64,000 nucleotides of DNA, taken from the IMG/VR virus record IMGVR_UViG_3300042502_000941, positions 1 through 64,000 of that record; one strand, 5' to 3'. This DNA is from a virus. Below are positions 51,773-58,818 of the stretch, piece by piece. The notes under the pieces are model-generated. The model saw only the letters and a program-made list of their open reading frames with translations. It was not told the DNA's origin and did not search any database. Position numbers and translations under genes: made by a program. The first letter of the stretch is position 1, and every line of letters begins with the position of its first letter.

Positions 51773-52243
51773 TTAAACCTTAGACTTTTTACTATCCACT
51801 GCTTTTAGTAAAGCACGATAATCTCTGTTTATCGCTGAATAAACGCCTTTTACAGGAGCAGGAGCATTTTCAGGCACTTTGGTTTCTGTAATAACTTCTT
51901 GTGTACTGTTTCCATATCCACCCATCATACTAACCATACTGCCTTCTTGTGGCACACCACCGGTGGTTTGGTTTAAAATATCATTCAACATTGGGTTACT
52001 GGTATACTTTACAAACTTTTTCGTGGGTTTAACTGGTTCCTCAACAACCGCAGATTCATTCATCACATCCAATTCTTTTAGAATTTGTTGTTCTAAATCA
52101 GAATCAGATGATTTTTTCTTGGATTGAATAACTTCTTTAGAGAATATTTCTGCCAATTGAAGTTTAAGTTCAGATTGTACTACGTTTCGTACCTCTTGTT
52201 GTACTGTTTTCTTAATGAATTCTTTTAATATATCTATTTTCAT
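51773..52243 (-). CDS. Hypothetical baseplate-cluster protein with helical N-terminus
   Basis: 156 aa. An amphipathic helix occupies residues 1-40 (MKIDILKEFIKKTVQQEVRN), then a Ser/Lys/Glu-rich region, then KFVKYTSNPMLNDILNQTTG and a C-terminal helix (YSAINRDYRALLKAVDSKK). I recall similar small proteins beside gp25 in marine T4-like phages, always without a known role. The ILKEF start vaguely resembles the capsid leaders, but the gene is in the tail cluster, so I do not count it among them. Confidence 0.5.
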   Translation of the reverse strand: MKIDILKEFIKKTVQQEVRNVVQSELKLQLAEIFSKEVIQSKKKSSDSDLEQQILKELDVMNESAVVEEPVKPTKKFVKYTSNPMLNDILNQTTGGVPQEGSMVSMMGGYGNSTQEVITETKVPENAPAPVKGVYSAINRDYRALLKAVDSKKSKV

Positions 52244-52260
52244 ATTATTATATATAATTA

Positions 52261-53508
52261 TTAACCCAAACGAGATTTAGGTAAATTTAATAATGCTTGT
52301 GCGCCTTTTGTATCAGATGGTCTGGGTATCTTGATAGTCTTGATACGGGGTGTACTGGGTGGTTTTGGTATATTTGGTTTAGGCATTCCTTTTTTAACAC
52401 TTGCTAATTTAGCAGCAGCTGCACCAACTGCTCCTCCTGATACAGCTCCAATTAAAGCACCTTTTCCACCCCCAACTATTCCACCTATTCCGGCTCCTAA
52501 TCCACCACCGGCTAATGCTGCTCCTGTTACACCACCAACAGATAATCCGGCACCAAGTGCTGTACCACTCAATCCGCCTATTAATGCTCCTTTACCGCCT
52601 CCAGCTAAGGCCCCTACTCCAGCACCAAGAGCACCACCTAACAATCCACCTTTTAACCCTTTAGCTAATTTGGACGTGGATTCAATTATACCTGTTTTAG
52701 CATTTACAATTTTTTCATTTCCAGCTATAGATTCAGGACTAAACTTATCAGGCGACCAATCCTTACCCAATCCATCCGGTTTACCAAATGCGCTTTGTGC
52801 TTTATCGGCGGCACCTTGAACTTCAGACGTAGTATTACTTGTAGCGCCCTGGGTTTTTGAAGCTGCTTGTTGCGCTACATTCGCGTCTAACCCCTTTGCT
52901 TCTTGGGTGGGGAGTTTTATGTTAGGATTGTCTACCAAAGGAGCTTTATTGGCAACTCCTGATATCGTTTGTGTAGGCGGACCAGGCAACGCTGGATCTG
53001 GATCGGTAAATGGATCTTGTATTTCTACTTTAATTCCCCTACCCGACACATTAATTTGATCTGCTAGTGTTCGTAAAAGAGATTCTCTTGCTTCTTTAAA
53101 TGCATAATTAAAAGCTTCTTCAGGAGTTTTACCTATAGCAATTAAACTTTTATTGGCAGCAGCTATAATTACTCGTAAAGTTTTACCAGTTGACGTTATT
53201 CTTGGAACTTTAACATCTCCGCTCAAAACTAAAAATGCTCTAAAAAGACCAGATACTTCATCTCGGACTGTTGTTGAAAAGTTTCCATTTAAATCAAAAC
53301 TCCATTCACTTGGAAAAGATGCATCAGGTGATAGATTTCTTATGGGTACATCAAATACAGATGAAGCTGATTGATCAGTTTTTAAATTTGGATTAACTAA
53401 ATCAATTTTAGAATAAAAAGCATTTATTGCTTTTCTATATTGATTAGCATTAAATACCGTGCCATTCCAAGACACTACTTGTTTATAAGATACATAATAA
53501 TTGCTCAT
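52261..53508 (-). CDS. Baseplate-hub-associated protein with long glycine-zipper region
   Basis: 415 aa. Residues 1-150 are a folded domain with SVFDVPIRNL and SGLFRAFLVLSGDVKVPRIT; residues about 175-270 are an Ala/Gln/Lys-rich linker. Residues about 283-370 form an extended glycine zipper (GLLGGALGAGVGALAGGGKG, GLSGTALGAGLSVGG, GAGIGGIVGGGKG), hydrophobic and repetitive, then a Pro/Lys-rich basic tail. Glycine zippers pack helices in membranes and are known in membrane-active proteins. The gene lies between the spike-like gene and gp25, where T4 has hub and tube-initiation genes such as gp48 and gp54. It could be a tape-measure-like or membrane-penetrating hub protein. Confidence 0.55.
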   Translation of the reverse strand: MSNYYVSYKQVVSWNGTVFNANQYRKAINAFYSKIDLVNPNLKTDQSASSVFDVPIRNLSPDASFPSEWSFDLNGNFSTTVRDEVSGLFRAFLVLSGDVKVPRITSTGKTLRVIIAAANKSLIAIGKTPEEAFNYAFKEARESLLRTLADQINVSGRGIKVEIQDPFTDPDPALPGPPTQTISGVANKAPLVDNPNIKLPTQEAKGLDANVAQQAASKTQGATSNTTSEVQGAADKAQSAFGKPDGLGKDWSPDKFSPESIAGNEKIVNAKTGIIESTSKLAKGLKGGLLGGALGAGVGALAGGGKGALIGGLSGTALGAGLSVGGVTGAALAGGGLGAGIGGIVGGGKGALIGAVSGGAVGAAAAKLASVKKGMPKPNIPKPPSTPRIKTIKIPRPSDTKGAQALLNLPKSRLG

Positions 53509-53513
53509 GGTAT

Positions 53514-55190
53514 TTAATTCTGAAATTCAAATTCGACTTGTACTGGCCCTTCTCGACGATTTCTACCTTTGAAATCCCCCACAACTCCAGCACCTGTAAC
53601 AGTATTAATTTTTATTGGATCTTTACACTCTCCGCCACTACCAGCTGGTTTAACTCCATTGCTACCAGGCGCATATCCGCCTCCGGTAACAAATACACGT
53701 CTACTTAGTGTCTTGTGTAAATTATCTCTTAATAATTGTAGTTTAATTTGTTGTACTGGTATTTGTGTTTGATCTGGATTAGCATCTCTTGTATTCTCTG
53801 GAGTTGCATTTCCTGATCTAGGATGTGTATGTGGATGTGGATGCACATGATGAGACCAATGAACGTGGTCCAATAACCAATTACAAAGATCATACATCCA
53901 ATCTACAGTTGTTTGACCTAACAATGCTGGTTCATTTGTTTCTCCATATTGTCCCAAAAATATTTGTGGCGCATTAATACAAGCGGTATTATTTGTAGTT
54001 ATAACTACATTATCATTAGCATCCACTGTATATTCACTATCAGTAGTTATGGCATACCGTTTTTTACTAAAATGTAATGTTTCTGCGAATCTACTACTTA
54101 GTACCAATCTATCTGTATTTATTACAATTTGATCGCTGTTTAAAGTTGGAAACTTAAATGATGTCGAACCTTTTGGATTGAATCTTATTTGTTCTTCTGT
54201 TGACTCTCCATTTGACGTTATACCAAATATACTTTTATAAACTGTAGTTTTCCATTCACTTGATGTTTTGCCACTTGTTAGCTGAATAGTGGACCCGTCG
54301 TTGTTAATATCTTCTGGTATTTGTCCGCCAAAATTCTTTTCAACCGGTGTAATTTTACGAATAGGTGGCAACTTAGGATGTAATTGTTGTGGTTCATCCA
54401 AAGCAATATTTCGTTGTCTATTTCTAATAGTAAGTTTAGGATTACCATATCCACCGCCGATTGAGTCTTTCAATAAATTACCATTCAAATCGTAAGATGA
54501 ATATACACCTTTATCATTTTGTCTATTATCATCATATGCACTAAATCTAATTGACTGACCAAATCTACTTTCTATTATAGTATCCCCTTCATTTTTCTTG
54601 ACCAATCGTATAAATGGATTTGAAATGAAATATTGTCCTACATATCCTATATTATTATACTTCGAATAAATTGGAGCGGATGTATAAGTGGCTCTATTAC
54701 CATCAAAATAAAAAGGGACAGCCGGCGTTCCATCTTCGCTATATACTGTTTCAACTGTATAATCAATATTATTGGGGAAGTTGAATTTGTTTAATGGTTT
54801 ACTATAATAATAATTGTTTCCAACCTTTTGCACCAATACCAATTCATTAACCAGTGGATATTGTGTTATAGTTTGTTCAAGTGGTATAGCCCAAGGTAAT
54901 TTTTCAACCGATGATTTTTTTTCTTGTGATAATATTCTTACTTTAGCACGTCCAATATAAGAAAAATCCACATCGTTTTCATTTGCTGGTTCATTCTTAT
55001 AATTAAGCGGAACCGTTTGCGGATTTATTTTTTGTTTATACGCATCTTGTAATTTTATATGAGTTTCGTCAAAAATTATATCGACTACGACAGCAAGTTG
55101 TATGGGTGAGCGAATATCAACCAAATCTTTTATTTGTTGATCATTTAACTGTGGTGATTTATTTGATTTGGATACGTCTGTGCTTACCAT
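53514..55190 (-). CDS. Central spike / baseplate hub protein, gp5-like
   Basis: 558 aa. Residues about 30-150 read as an OB-fold hub domain (IQLAVVVDIIFDETHI, SYIGRAKVRILS, LVNELVLVQKVGNNYYYS), as in the first domain of T4 gp5 and VgrG-like proteins. Beta-rich sequence follows, then DKGVYSSYDLNGN and LVLSSRFAETLHFSKKRYAI, with SEYTVDANDNVVITTNNTAC after it, a prism-like stretch. Near residues 430-455 lies an extremely His-rich run (HVHWSHHVHPHPHTHP) that could bind metal, as in the tips of other phage spikes. The C-terminus (GGGYAPGSNG...) is Gly-rich. No lysozyme domain is seen, unlike T4 gp5. The gene is between the 113 aa gene and the glycine-zipper gene. Confidence 0.65.
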   Translation of the reverse strand: MVSTDVSKSNKSPQLNDQQIKDLVDIRSPIQLAVVVDIIFDETHIKLQDAYKQKINPQTVPLNYKNEPANENDVDFSYIGRAKVRILSQEKKSSVEKLPWAIPLEQTITQYPLVNELVLVQKVGNNYYYSKPLNKFNFPNNIDYTVETVYSEDGTPAVPFYFDGNRATYTSAPIYSKYNNIGYVGQYFISNPFIRLVKKNEGDTIIESRFGQSIRFSAYDDNRQNDKGVYSSYDLNGNLLKDSIGGGYGNPKLTIRNRQRNIALDEPQQLHPKLPPIRKITPVEKNFGGQIPEDINNDGSTIQLTSGKTSSEWKTTVYKSIFGITSNGESTEEQIRFNPKGSTSFKFPTLNSDQIVINTDRLVLSSRFAETLHFSKKRYAITTDSEYTVDANDNVVITTNNTACINAPQIFLGQYGETNEPALLGQTTVDWMYDLCNWLLDHVHWSHHVHPHPHTHPRSGNATPENTRDANPDQTQIPVQQIKLQLLRDNLHKTLSRRVFVTGGGYAPGSNGVKPAGSGGECKDPIKINTVTGAGVVGDFKGRNRREGPVQVEFEFQN

Positions 55191-55191
55191 A

Positions 55192-55533
55192 TTATTCGCC
55201 TTTACTGATTGTTATAACTTCCTCCATCAATTGTTTACGTTCGTCTTCACTTAATATCATAGAAGAACCTTCGCCGCTAGCTTCACCTTTAGCCACCAAA
55301 CGTTGTACAACAGACGCTAACTTAACTAACTGTTCATCGTTTTTAATTCCTACATCATAGTAATCTTTAATCATAGGAACTATGATGGTAGCATCATTGA
55401 TGGTTTTGATCAAACTCCGTAACTCCGATATTAATATATCGATTTGATCTTTTTTATTCTCTGAATTTTTCACTATATCCTTACAAAGACCCGAAAAATT
55501 CTTTCCTTTGTAAATTTCAAAATTTAAGTCCAT
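55192..55533 (-). CDS. Small helical protein at the start of the baseplate operon
   Basis: 113 aa, helical and charged (CKDIVKNSENKKDQIDILIS; EDERKQLMEEVITISKGE). There is no membrane segment or enzyme motif. It is the first gene after the sigma factor's terminator, is preceded by the start-proximal element at 6 nt, and its stop lies 1 nt from the spike gene start. A baseplate-hub chaperone or small hub subunit is possible, but nothing in the sequence proves it. Confidence 0.5.
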   Translation of the reverse strand: MDLNFEIYKGKNFSGLCKDIVKNSENKKDQIDILISELRSLIKTINDATIIVPMIKDYYDVGIKNDEQLVKLASVVQRLVAKGEASGEGSSMILSEDERKQLMEEVITISKGE

Positions 55534-55539
55534 ATATCT

Positions 55540-55547
55540 ATAAATAG
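55540..55547 (-). promoter_or_regulatory. Start-proximal element at the head of the baseplate operon
   Basis: The sense strand reads TTTCTATTTATAGATAT and then ATG, a gap of 6 nt. It directly follows the terminator at 55550-55573, so a new transcript must begin here for the gp5-gp25-gp6 block. This is strong circumstantial support for a promoter. Confidence 0.6.
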
Positions 55548-55549
55548 AA

Positions 55550-55573
55550 AAACCACTCCATTTGGAGTGGTTT
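55550..55573 (-). terminator. Intrinsic terminator after the late sigma factor gene
   Basis: A perfect 10-bp stem (AAACCACTCC / GGAGTGGTTT) with a 4-nt loop, followed by TTCTATTT on the minus strand. It lies 17 nt after the stop codon of the gp55-like gene. Confidence 0.88.
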
Positions 55574-55590
55574 ATTTGTTTTGTTTTGTG

Positions 55591-56601
55591 TTATACTTTA
55601 CCGCTGTCTGCGTAATTTTTCATAACTACATTTTGATATGATTTCATCTTATTAATGATTTTAGTAATTTGTTGTGTTTTGCAATTACTTAATTCTCTTA
55701 TATATAAGTACAGTGTTTTTTTATTAAAATTTTCTATTCTATCACTACTACGAAATAATTCGATTACTGCATATGCTATATTAAGATCTTTTTGTTTGGT
55801 AAATATCTTTGTTAGATTTTTTTCCCAATAGTTAATTAACAATTTCATAAACTCTTGTGTTTGAATAGTCTTATGATGTGCATCTTCTGTTTGCAAACAA
55901 ACGCAGTCGTCACCTGGCGTGTCACTGATGTCTACATGTTGATTGAATCGTTTATAATTGTTATTATTATGAAATATCAAATAGTTTTTAGCAACAATAC
56001 TGAAATAACTAAAAGCTTTGCCTTTACCCGCTTCAAATTTATGCATATTAGAAACTAAATGCGTTACAGTTTCTTTTTGAATTTCTAATGGACTATTATC
56101 AAAATAAGTAAATTTGAATGTATTGAATATGTTTTCAACTAATTTATCAAAACTATACTTTATACGATTTTCATATATTTCGTTTCTTATTACCATATCT
56201 GTTGCTAAATTATACTCAATAATTGCTTCCTCAGTCTTTTTAGAAAAATAAATCTTTTCTTTTTTGTTTCTACCACGTCGTTTTTTTCTAACATCTGTTA
56301 ATTCTTCTACTTCTTTATTAATAGCGTTTAGATCATTAATTACTATTATATCTTTACTGGTAATATTTCTTGGAACATTAATTTCAGATAAGTTTTTAGA
56401 TTCGTATGTAATATCTAATTTTACTTTATTATTTTTTTTAGGCGGTTGGTGTGTAACTACTTTTTTAAAAGATGTTATTTTGGTTGGTTTTTTGATTTTT
56501 TTGTTAACACTATTTACCATAGAAGTAATTTTACGTTTTTTATCTGCTACTACTTTAGTCGTTTTTTTATTTACAACTTTACTTTTTTTTGTTTGTTTCA
56601 T
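55591..56601 (-). CDS. gp55: Late-transcription sigma factor, gp55-like
   Basis: T4 gp55 is a minimal sigma factor that directs host RNA polymerase to late promoters. The region from about residue 120 to 235 matches this family: IYFSKKTEEAIIEYNLATD, NRIKYSFDKLVENIFNTFKF, PLEIQKETVTHLVSNMHKFE, and KGKAFSYFSIVAKNYLI (about 197-213), the sigma-2-like helix that contacts the -10 element. At 336 aa it is far longer than T4 gp55 (185 aa). The first 110 residues are a very basic Lys/Thr-rich extension, and an extra C-terminal helical region follows residue 240. This factor is the likely reader of the ATATTTAT element. It sits 13 nt after the small membrane-protein gene. Confidence 0.85.
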   Translation of the reverse strand: MKQTKKSKVVNKKTTKVVADKKRKITSMVNSVNKKIKKPTKITSFKKVVTHQPPKKNNKVKLDITYESKNLSEINVPRNITSKDIIVINDLNAINKEVEELTDVRKKRRGRNKKEKIYFSKKTEEAIIEYNLATDMVIRNEIYENRIKYSFDKLVENIFNTFKFTYFDNSPLEIQKETVTHLVSNMHKFEAGKGKAFSYFSIVAKNYLIFHNNNNYKRFNQHVDISDTPGDDCVCLQTEDAHHKTIQTQEFMKLLINYWEKNLTKIFTKQKDLNIAYAVIELFRSSDRIENFNKKTLYLYIRELSNCKTQQITKIINKMKSYQNVVMKNYADSGKV

Positions 56602-56614
56602 TCAAGTAATAATA

Positions 56615-56896
56615 TCAAACGTTATCGGTTTCTTCTTCTTTTACTTTTTTATTCAAAGTTTCCATTGTTTGTTTTAAATCGGAAAAGAGAAAACCAACGT
56701 CGTCATCTTTTTCAAAGATACCACGGTTATCAATAGCTTTCAATTTATTATAAGTATTTTCTACCGATTTTTTAAAGTTTATTATCCAGTCTTCCAAAAT
56801 GTCAATCTGGTTAAATAACTTTTTCGATGTGATTAATAAAAACACATTAACTGCTACTGATATAAACAGTAATATTAATAACAAAATTTCAATCAT
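56615..56896 (-). CDS. Small single-span membrane protein with coiled coil
   Basis: 93 aa from the ATG at 56896; a TTG at 56929 would add 11 residues but would run deep into the preceding gene. MIEILLLILLFISVAVNVFL is a transmembrane helix (residues 3-24), followed by a charged coiled coil (25-90). The start overlaps the stop of the 47 aa gene (ATGATTGA), a sign of translational coupling. It could be a holin/antiholin-like or membrane-tethering protein, but it lacks any specific motif. The next gene is the late sigma factor. Confidence 0.55.
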   Translation of the reverse strand: MIEILLLILLFISVAVNVFLLITSKKLFNQIDILEDWIINFKKSVENTYNKLKAIDNRGIFEKDDDVGFLFSDLKQTMETLNKKVKEEETDNV

Positions 56897-57032
56897 TGTC
56901 TGTAGGTAGTTCGTCGTCCACTTCCACAAATTCCGATATATAGTCTAAAGCGTCATTCAATGTTTTCCAACACGATTCGTCGTATGATCTTTTGATCAGC
57001 CTATACAATTCTTTAAGTTCAGTTTCATCCAT
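56889..57032 (-). CDS. Very small acidic protein (47 aa)
   Basis: The ORF runs from the ATG at 57032 to a TGA at 56889: MDETELKELYRLIKR then a Trp/Asp-rich helix and an acidic tail ending ELPTDND. It fills the otherwise empty gap between two membrane-protein genes, and its stop codon overlaps the next ATG by 8 nt. These two points make it a likely real gene despite its size. No function is suggested by sequence. Confidence 0.55.
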   Translation of the reverse strand: MDETELKELYRLIKRSYDESCWKTLNDALDYISEFVEVDDELPTDND

Positions 57033-57089
57033 GCGTATAATTACATATATATGTAACCGTGACAAATTGATAAAAAAATTATTTTAATA

Positions 57090-58124
57090 TTAAAAACTAA
57101 ACATACCTCTTAATCCTGTTTTACCTTTTCGCTCAACTATTTTTTCAACCTCAACAGGCTTTTCCACTATACGTTCAACTATTTTTTCAACCTCAACAGG
57201 CTTTTCCACTATACGTTCAACTATTTTTTCAACCTCAACAGGCTTTTCAACTATGCGCTCAACTGTTGAATGTGTTGGTTTGTCGGCGGACTCATCTGTG
57301 GGTTTTTCTTGTTTTTTGTATAATTCATAATTTTTGTCATTTTCTGAATAAACTTTATTTGTGCTTATATTATATGCCAATAATAATACAACAGCAAGTG
57401 GATCAAATACCGTAATAAGTACTACAATAAACCACTTTACTACGTTTTGGATCGTTGTATCAAATTGATCAGCAACAAATTTAAACGTTATAATATCTTT
57501 CTTCTGACTGTTATCTACCTTTAACTTGAAAATATCATCATCCACAGCTGTTGATTTAGCACTATAGGTTTTGATTTTATCATTTTCGTTTTCTAACTGT
57601 TTATTGAGATCTGTAATTTGATCGTTGATTTGATTTTGAATATTTTGTAATTGAATTGGATTACGAGCAATTAGTACATTTGTAAGCACTTCATTTAATC
57701 TATTTTCTTGACTACTTCTTAACGTATACAATTTTTCTATAGATTTTTTTGTAGACTCAATTTTACCAATCTCTTCTTTTTTTTGAGATTCTAATGTTGA
57801 AATTTTATTCAATGACAATTCAGTTTCCAAAGATGATTTTTGAAAAGCCGCCGTTAAAAACCCAAATATACCCAATGATGTTATAGCCATCAATGCGAAT
57901 ACTGCAGTTATCATATAAATTTTCATTAGAATATTAGCATAGTTCCAATATCTAAATAACCAAGATGTTGTTACCAATTTACCCAGTTCTAAAGAGGATG
58001 CCATTATCATAACAGCAATCGTTGCGCCTGAAAATAATAATCCTATACCATATACGCTAAAATAAGCAGCACATCCAGCGATTAAAAGTGATGTGAATAT
58101 TACCAAATGTTTAAACTGTATCAT
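57090..58124 (-). CDS. Multi-span membrane protein with periplasm/cytoplasm coiled coil and 14-residue repeat tail
   Basis: 344 aa. Hydrophobic helices lie at about residues 6-22, 26-47 and 68-95. A long coiled coil (about 97-210) follows, then a fourth membrane helix (about 232-253, KWFIVVLITVFDPLAVVLLL). This layout resembles DUF4407-type proteins of phages and bacteria, whose role is unknown. The tail (about 288-335) is three near-identical copies of VERIVEKPVEVEKI. It is preceded by the ATATTTAT element at 4 nt. The following genes are the 47 aa protein, a small membrane protein and the sigma factor. A structural or membrane-remodelling role is possible. Confidence 0.6.
   Translation of the reverse strand: MIQFKHLVIFTSLLIAGCAAYFSVYGIGLLFSGATIAVMIMASSLELGKLVTTSWLFRYWNYANILMKIYMITAVFALMAITSLGIFGFLTAAFQKSSLETELSLNKISTLESQKKEEIGKIESTKKSIEKLYTLRSSQENRLNEVLTNVLIARNPIQLQNIQNQINDQITDLNKQLENENDKIKTYSAKSTAVDDDIFKLKVDNSQKKDIITFKFVADQFDTTIQNVVKWFIVVLITVFDPLAVVLLLAYNISTNKVYSENDKNYELYKKQEKPTDESADKPTHSTVERIVEKPVEVEKIVERIVEKPVEVEKIVERIVEKPVEVEKIVERKGKTGLRGMFSF
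57130..57270 (-). repeat. 42-nt tandem repeat (three copies plus a partial)
   Basis: The unit beginning CGTTCAACTATTTTTTCAAC is repeated at 42-nt spacing with only a few base changes, encoding VERIVEKPVEVEKI on the minus strand. Near-identity at silent sites suggests recent duplication. Confidence 0.9.
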
Positions 58125-58128
58125 ATCT

Positions 58129-58136
58129 ATAAATAT
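58129..58136 (-). promoter_or_regulatory. ATATTTAT start-proximal element
   Basis: The sense strand reads GTAGATATTTATAGAT and then ATG, a gap of 4 nt. It follows the Hsp20 terminator directly, so a new start site is needed here. Confidence 0.6.
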
Positions 58137-58147
58137 CTACAAAATAA

Positions 58148-58177
58148 AAACCCCATCCAATTAAATGAACGGGGTTT
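58148..58177 (-). terminator. Intrinsic terminator after Hsp20
   Basis: A 7-bp outer stem (AAACCCC / GGGGTTT) with a possible inner TTCA/TGGA pairing, followed by TTTTATTTT on the minus strand. It lies 26 nt after the Hsp20 stop. Confidence 0.75.
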
Positions 58178-58203
58178 AATATAACCTTGATTGAATATGA
58201 ATA

Positions 58204-58686
58204 TTACTCAATCTTTATTTTTTTGGTTTCTGGAATTGTAGGTTTGATCTTTGACAATGTAACCTTTAACAACCCATTTTCAAATTTTGCGGATGGATTT
58301 CTGCGATCAATTTGATCACCTAATGTAAAACTTCGTTTGAAATTGCTATGTTTTAATTCTCTACGAATATACTTTCCTGTAAATTCCCTATCATCAATCT
58401 TTTTAATCTTTTGACCACTAATAGTAAGAACATTTTCTTGTACATCAACTGAAACATCTTCTTTAGAGAGACCAGGAATCTCTGCTAGAATTTCCACTCG
58501 ATCATTGTAATCAACAACGTCTACACGTGGATAACTTTGTTTTTCAAAGAAACCAACTCCCAATTCTTTATTTAATTCTGGGAAATGTGCCGCGAATACT
58601 TCATCGAATACACGGTCAAATGGCGTTAAAAACTCATCACGATCAACGTGACGTAATGCAAACGGACTATATTTAATTACTGACAT
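58204..58686 (-). CDS. Small heat shock protein Hsp20
   Basis: 160 aa, the size of bacterial Hsp20 proteins. The N-terminal arm (1-45) contains FDRVFDEVF. The alpha-crystallin domain spans about 46-145 with VDVVDYNDRVEILAEIPGLS, then KEDVSVDVQENVLTISGQK and a FENGLLKVTLSK strand. The C-terminal anchor has IPETKKIKIE. These ATP-independent chaperones hold unfolding proteins, and T4-like cyanophages also carry them. It has its own sigma-70-type promoter, a leader of about 90 nt, a strong Shine-Dalgarno (AGAAAGG, 7 nt from ATG) and its own terminator. It is therefore a single-gene unit and is probably expressed early and strongly. Confidence 0.95.
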   Translation of the reverse strand: MSVIKYSPFALRHVDRDEFLTPFDRVFDEVFAAHFPELNKELGVGFFEKQSYPRVDVVDYNDRVEILAEIPGLSKEDVSVDVQENVLTISGQKIKKIDDREFTGKYIRRELKHSNFKRSFTLGDQIDRRNPSAKFENGLLKVTLSKIKPTIPETKKIKIE

Positions 58687-58783
58687 ATATTTACCTTTCT
58701 TTTAATAATTCAATTGAACTTATTAACCTAATAGCCTCACTCGAGCACTATAGTAGATAATACACACGTACTATCTAAAAATA

Positions 58784-58812
58784 TATATAAACGAACTTCT
58801 GAAAAATGTCAA
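58784..58812 (-). promoter_or_regulatory. Sigma-70 promoter for Hsp20
   Basis: On the minus strand TTGACA (58812-58807), a 17-nt spacer, then TATATA (58789-58784). Expected transcription start near 58777, giving a leader of about 90 nt before the ATG. Confidence 0.75.
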
Positions 58813-58818
58813 TATTTT

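Noticed and set aside
51773-52243. MKIDILKEF as a sixth capsid-targeting leader
   Set aside because: The gene is in the baseplate cluster and the helix continues well past the candidate site, so it is more likely an ordinary amphipathic helix.
52331-52819. A 162-codon plus-strand frame rich in Pro and Ala
   Set aside because: It is the complement of the glycine-zipper gene; GC-rich repeats keep the opposite frame open. No start signal, and it lies inside a well-supported operon.
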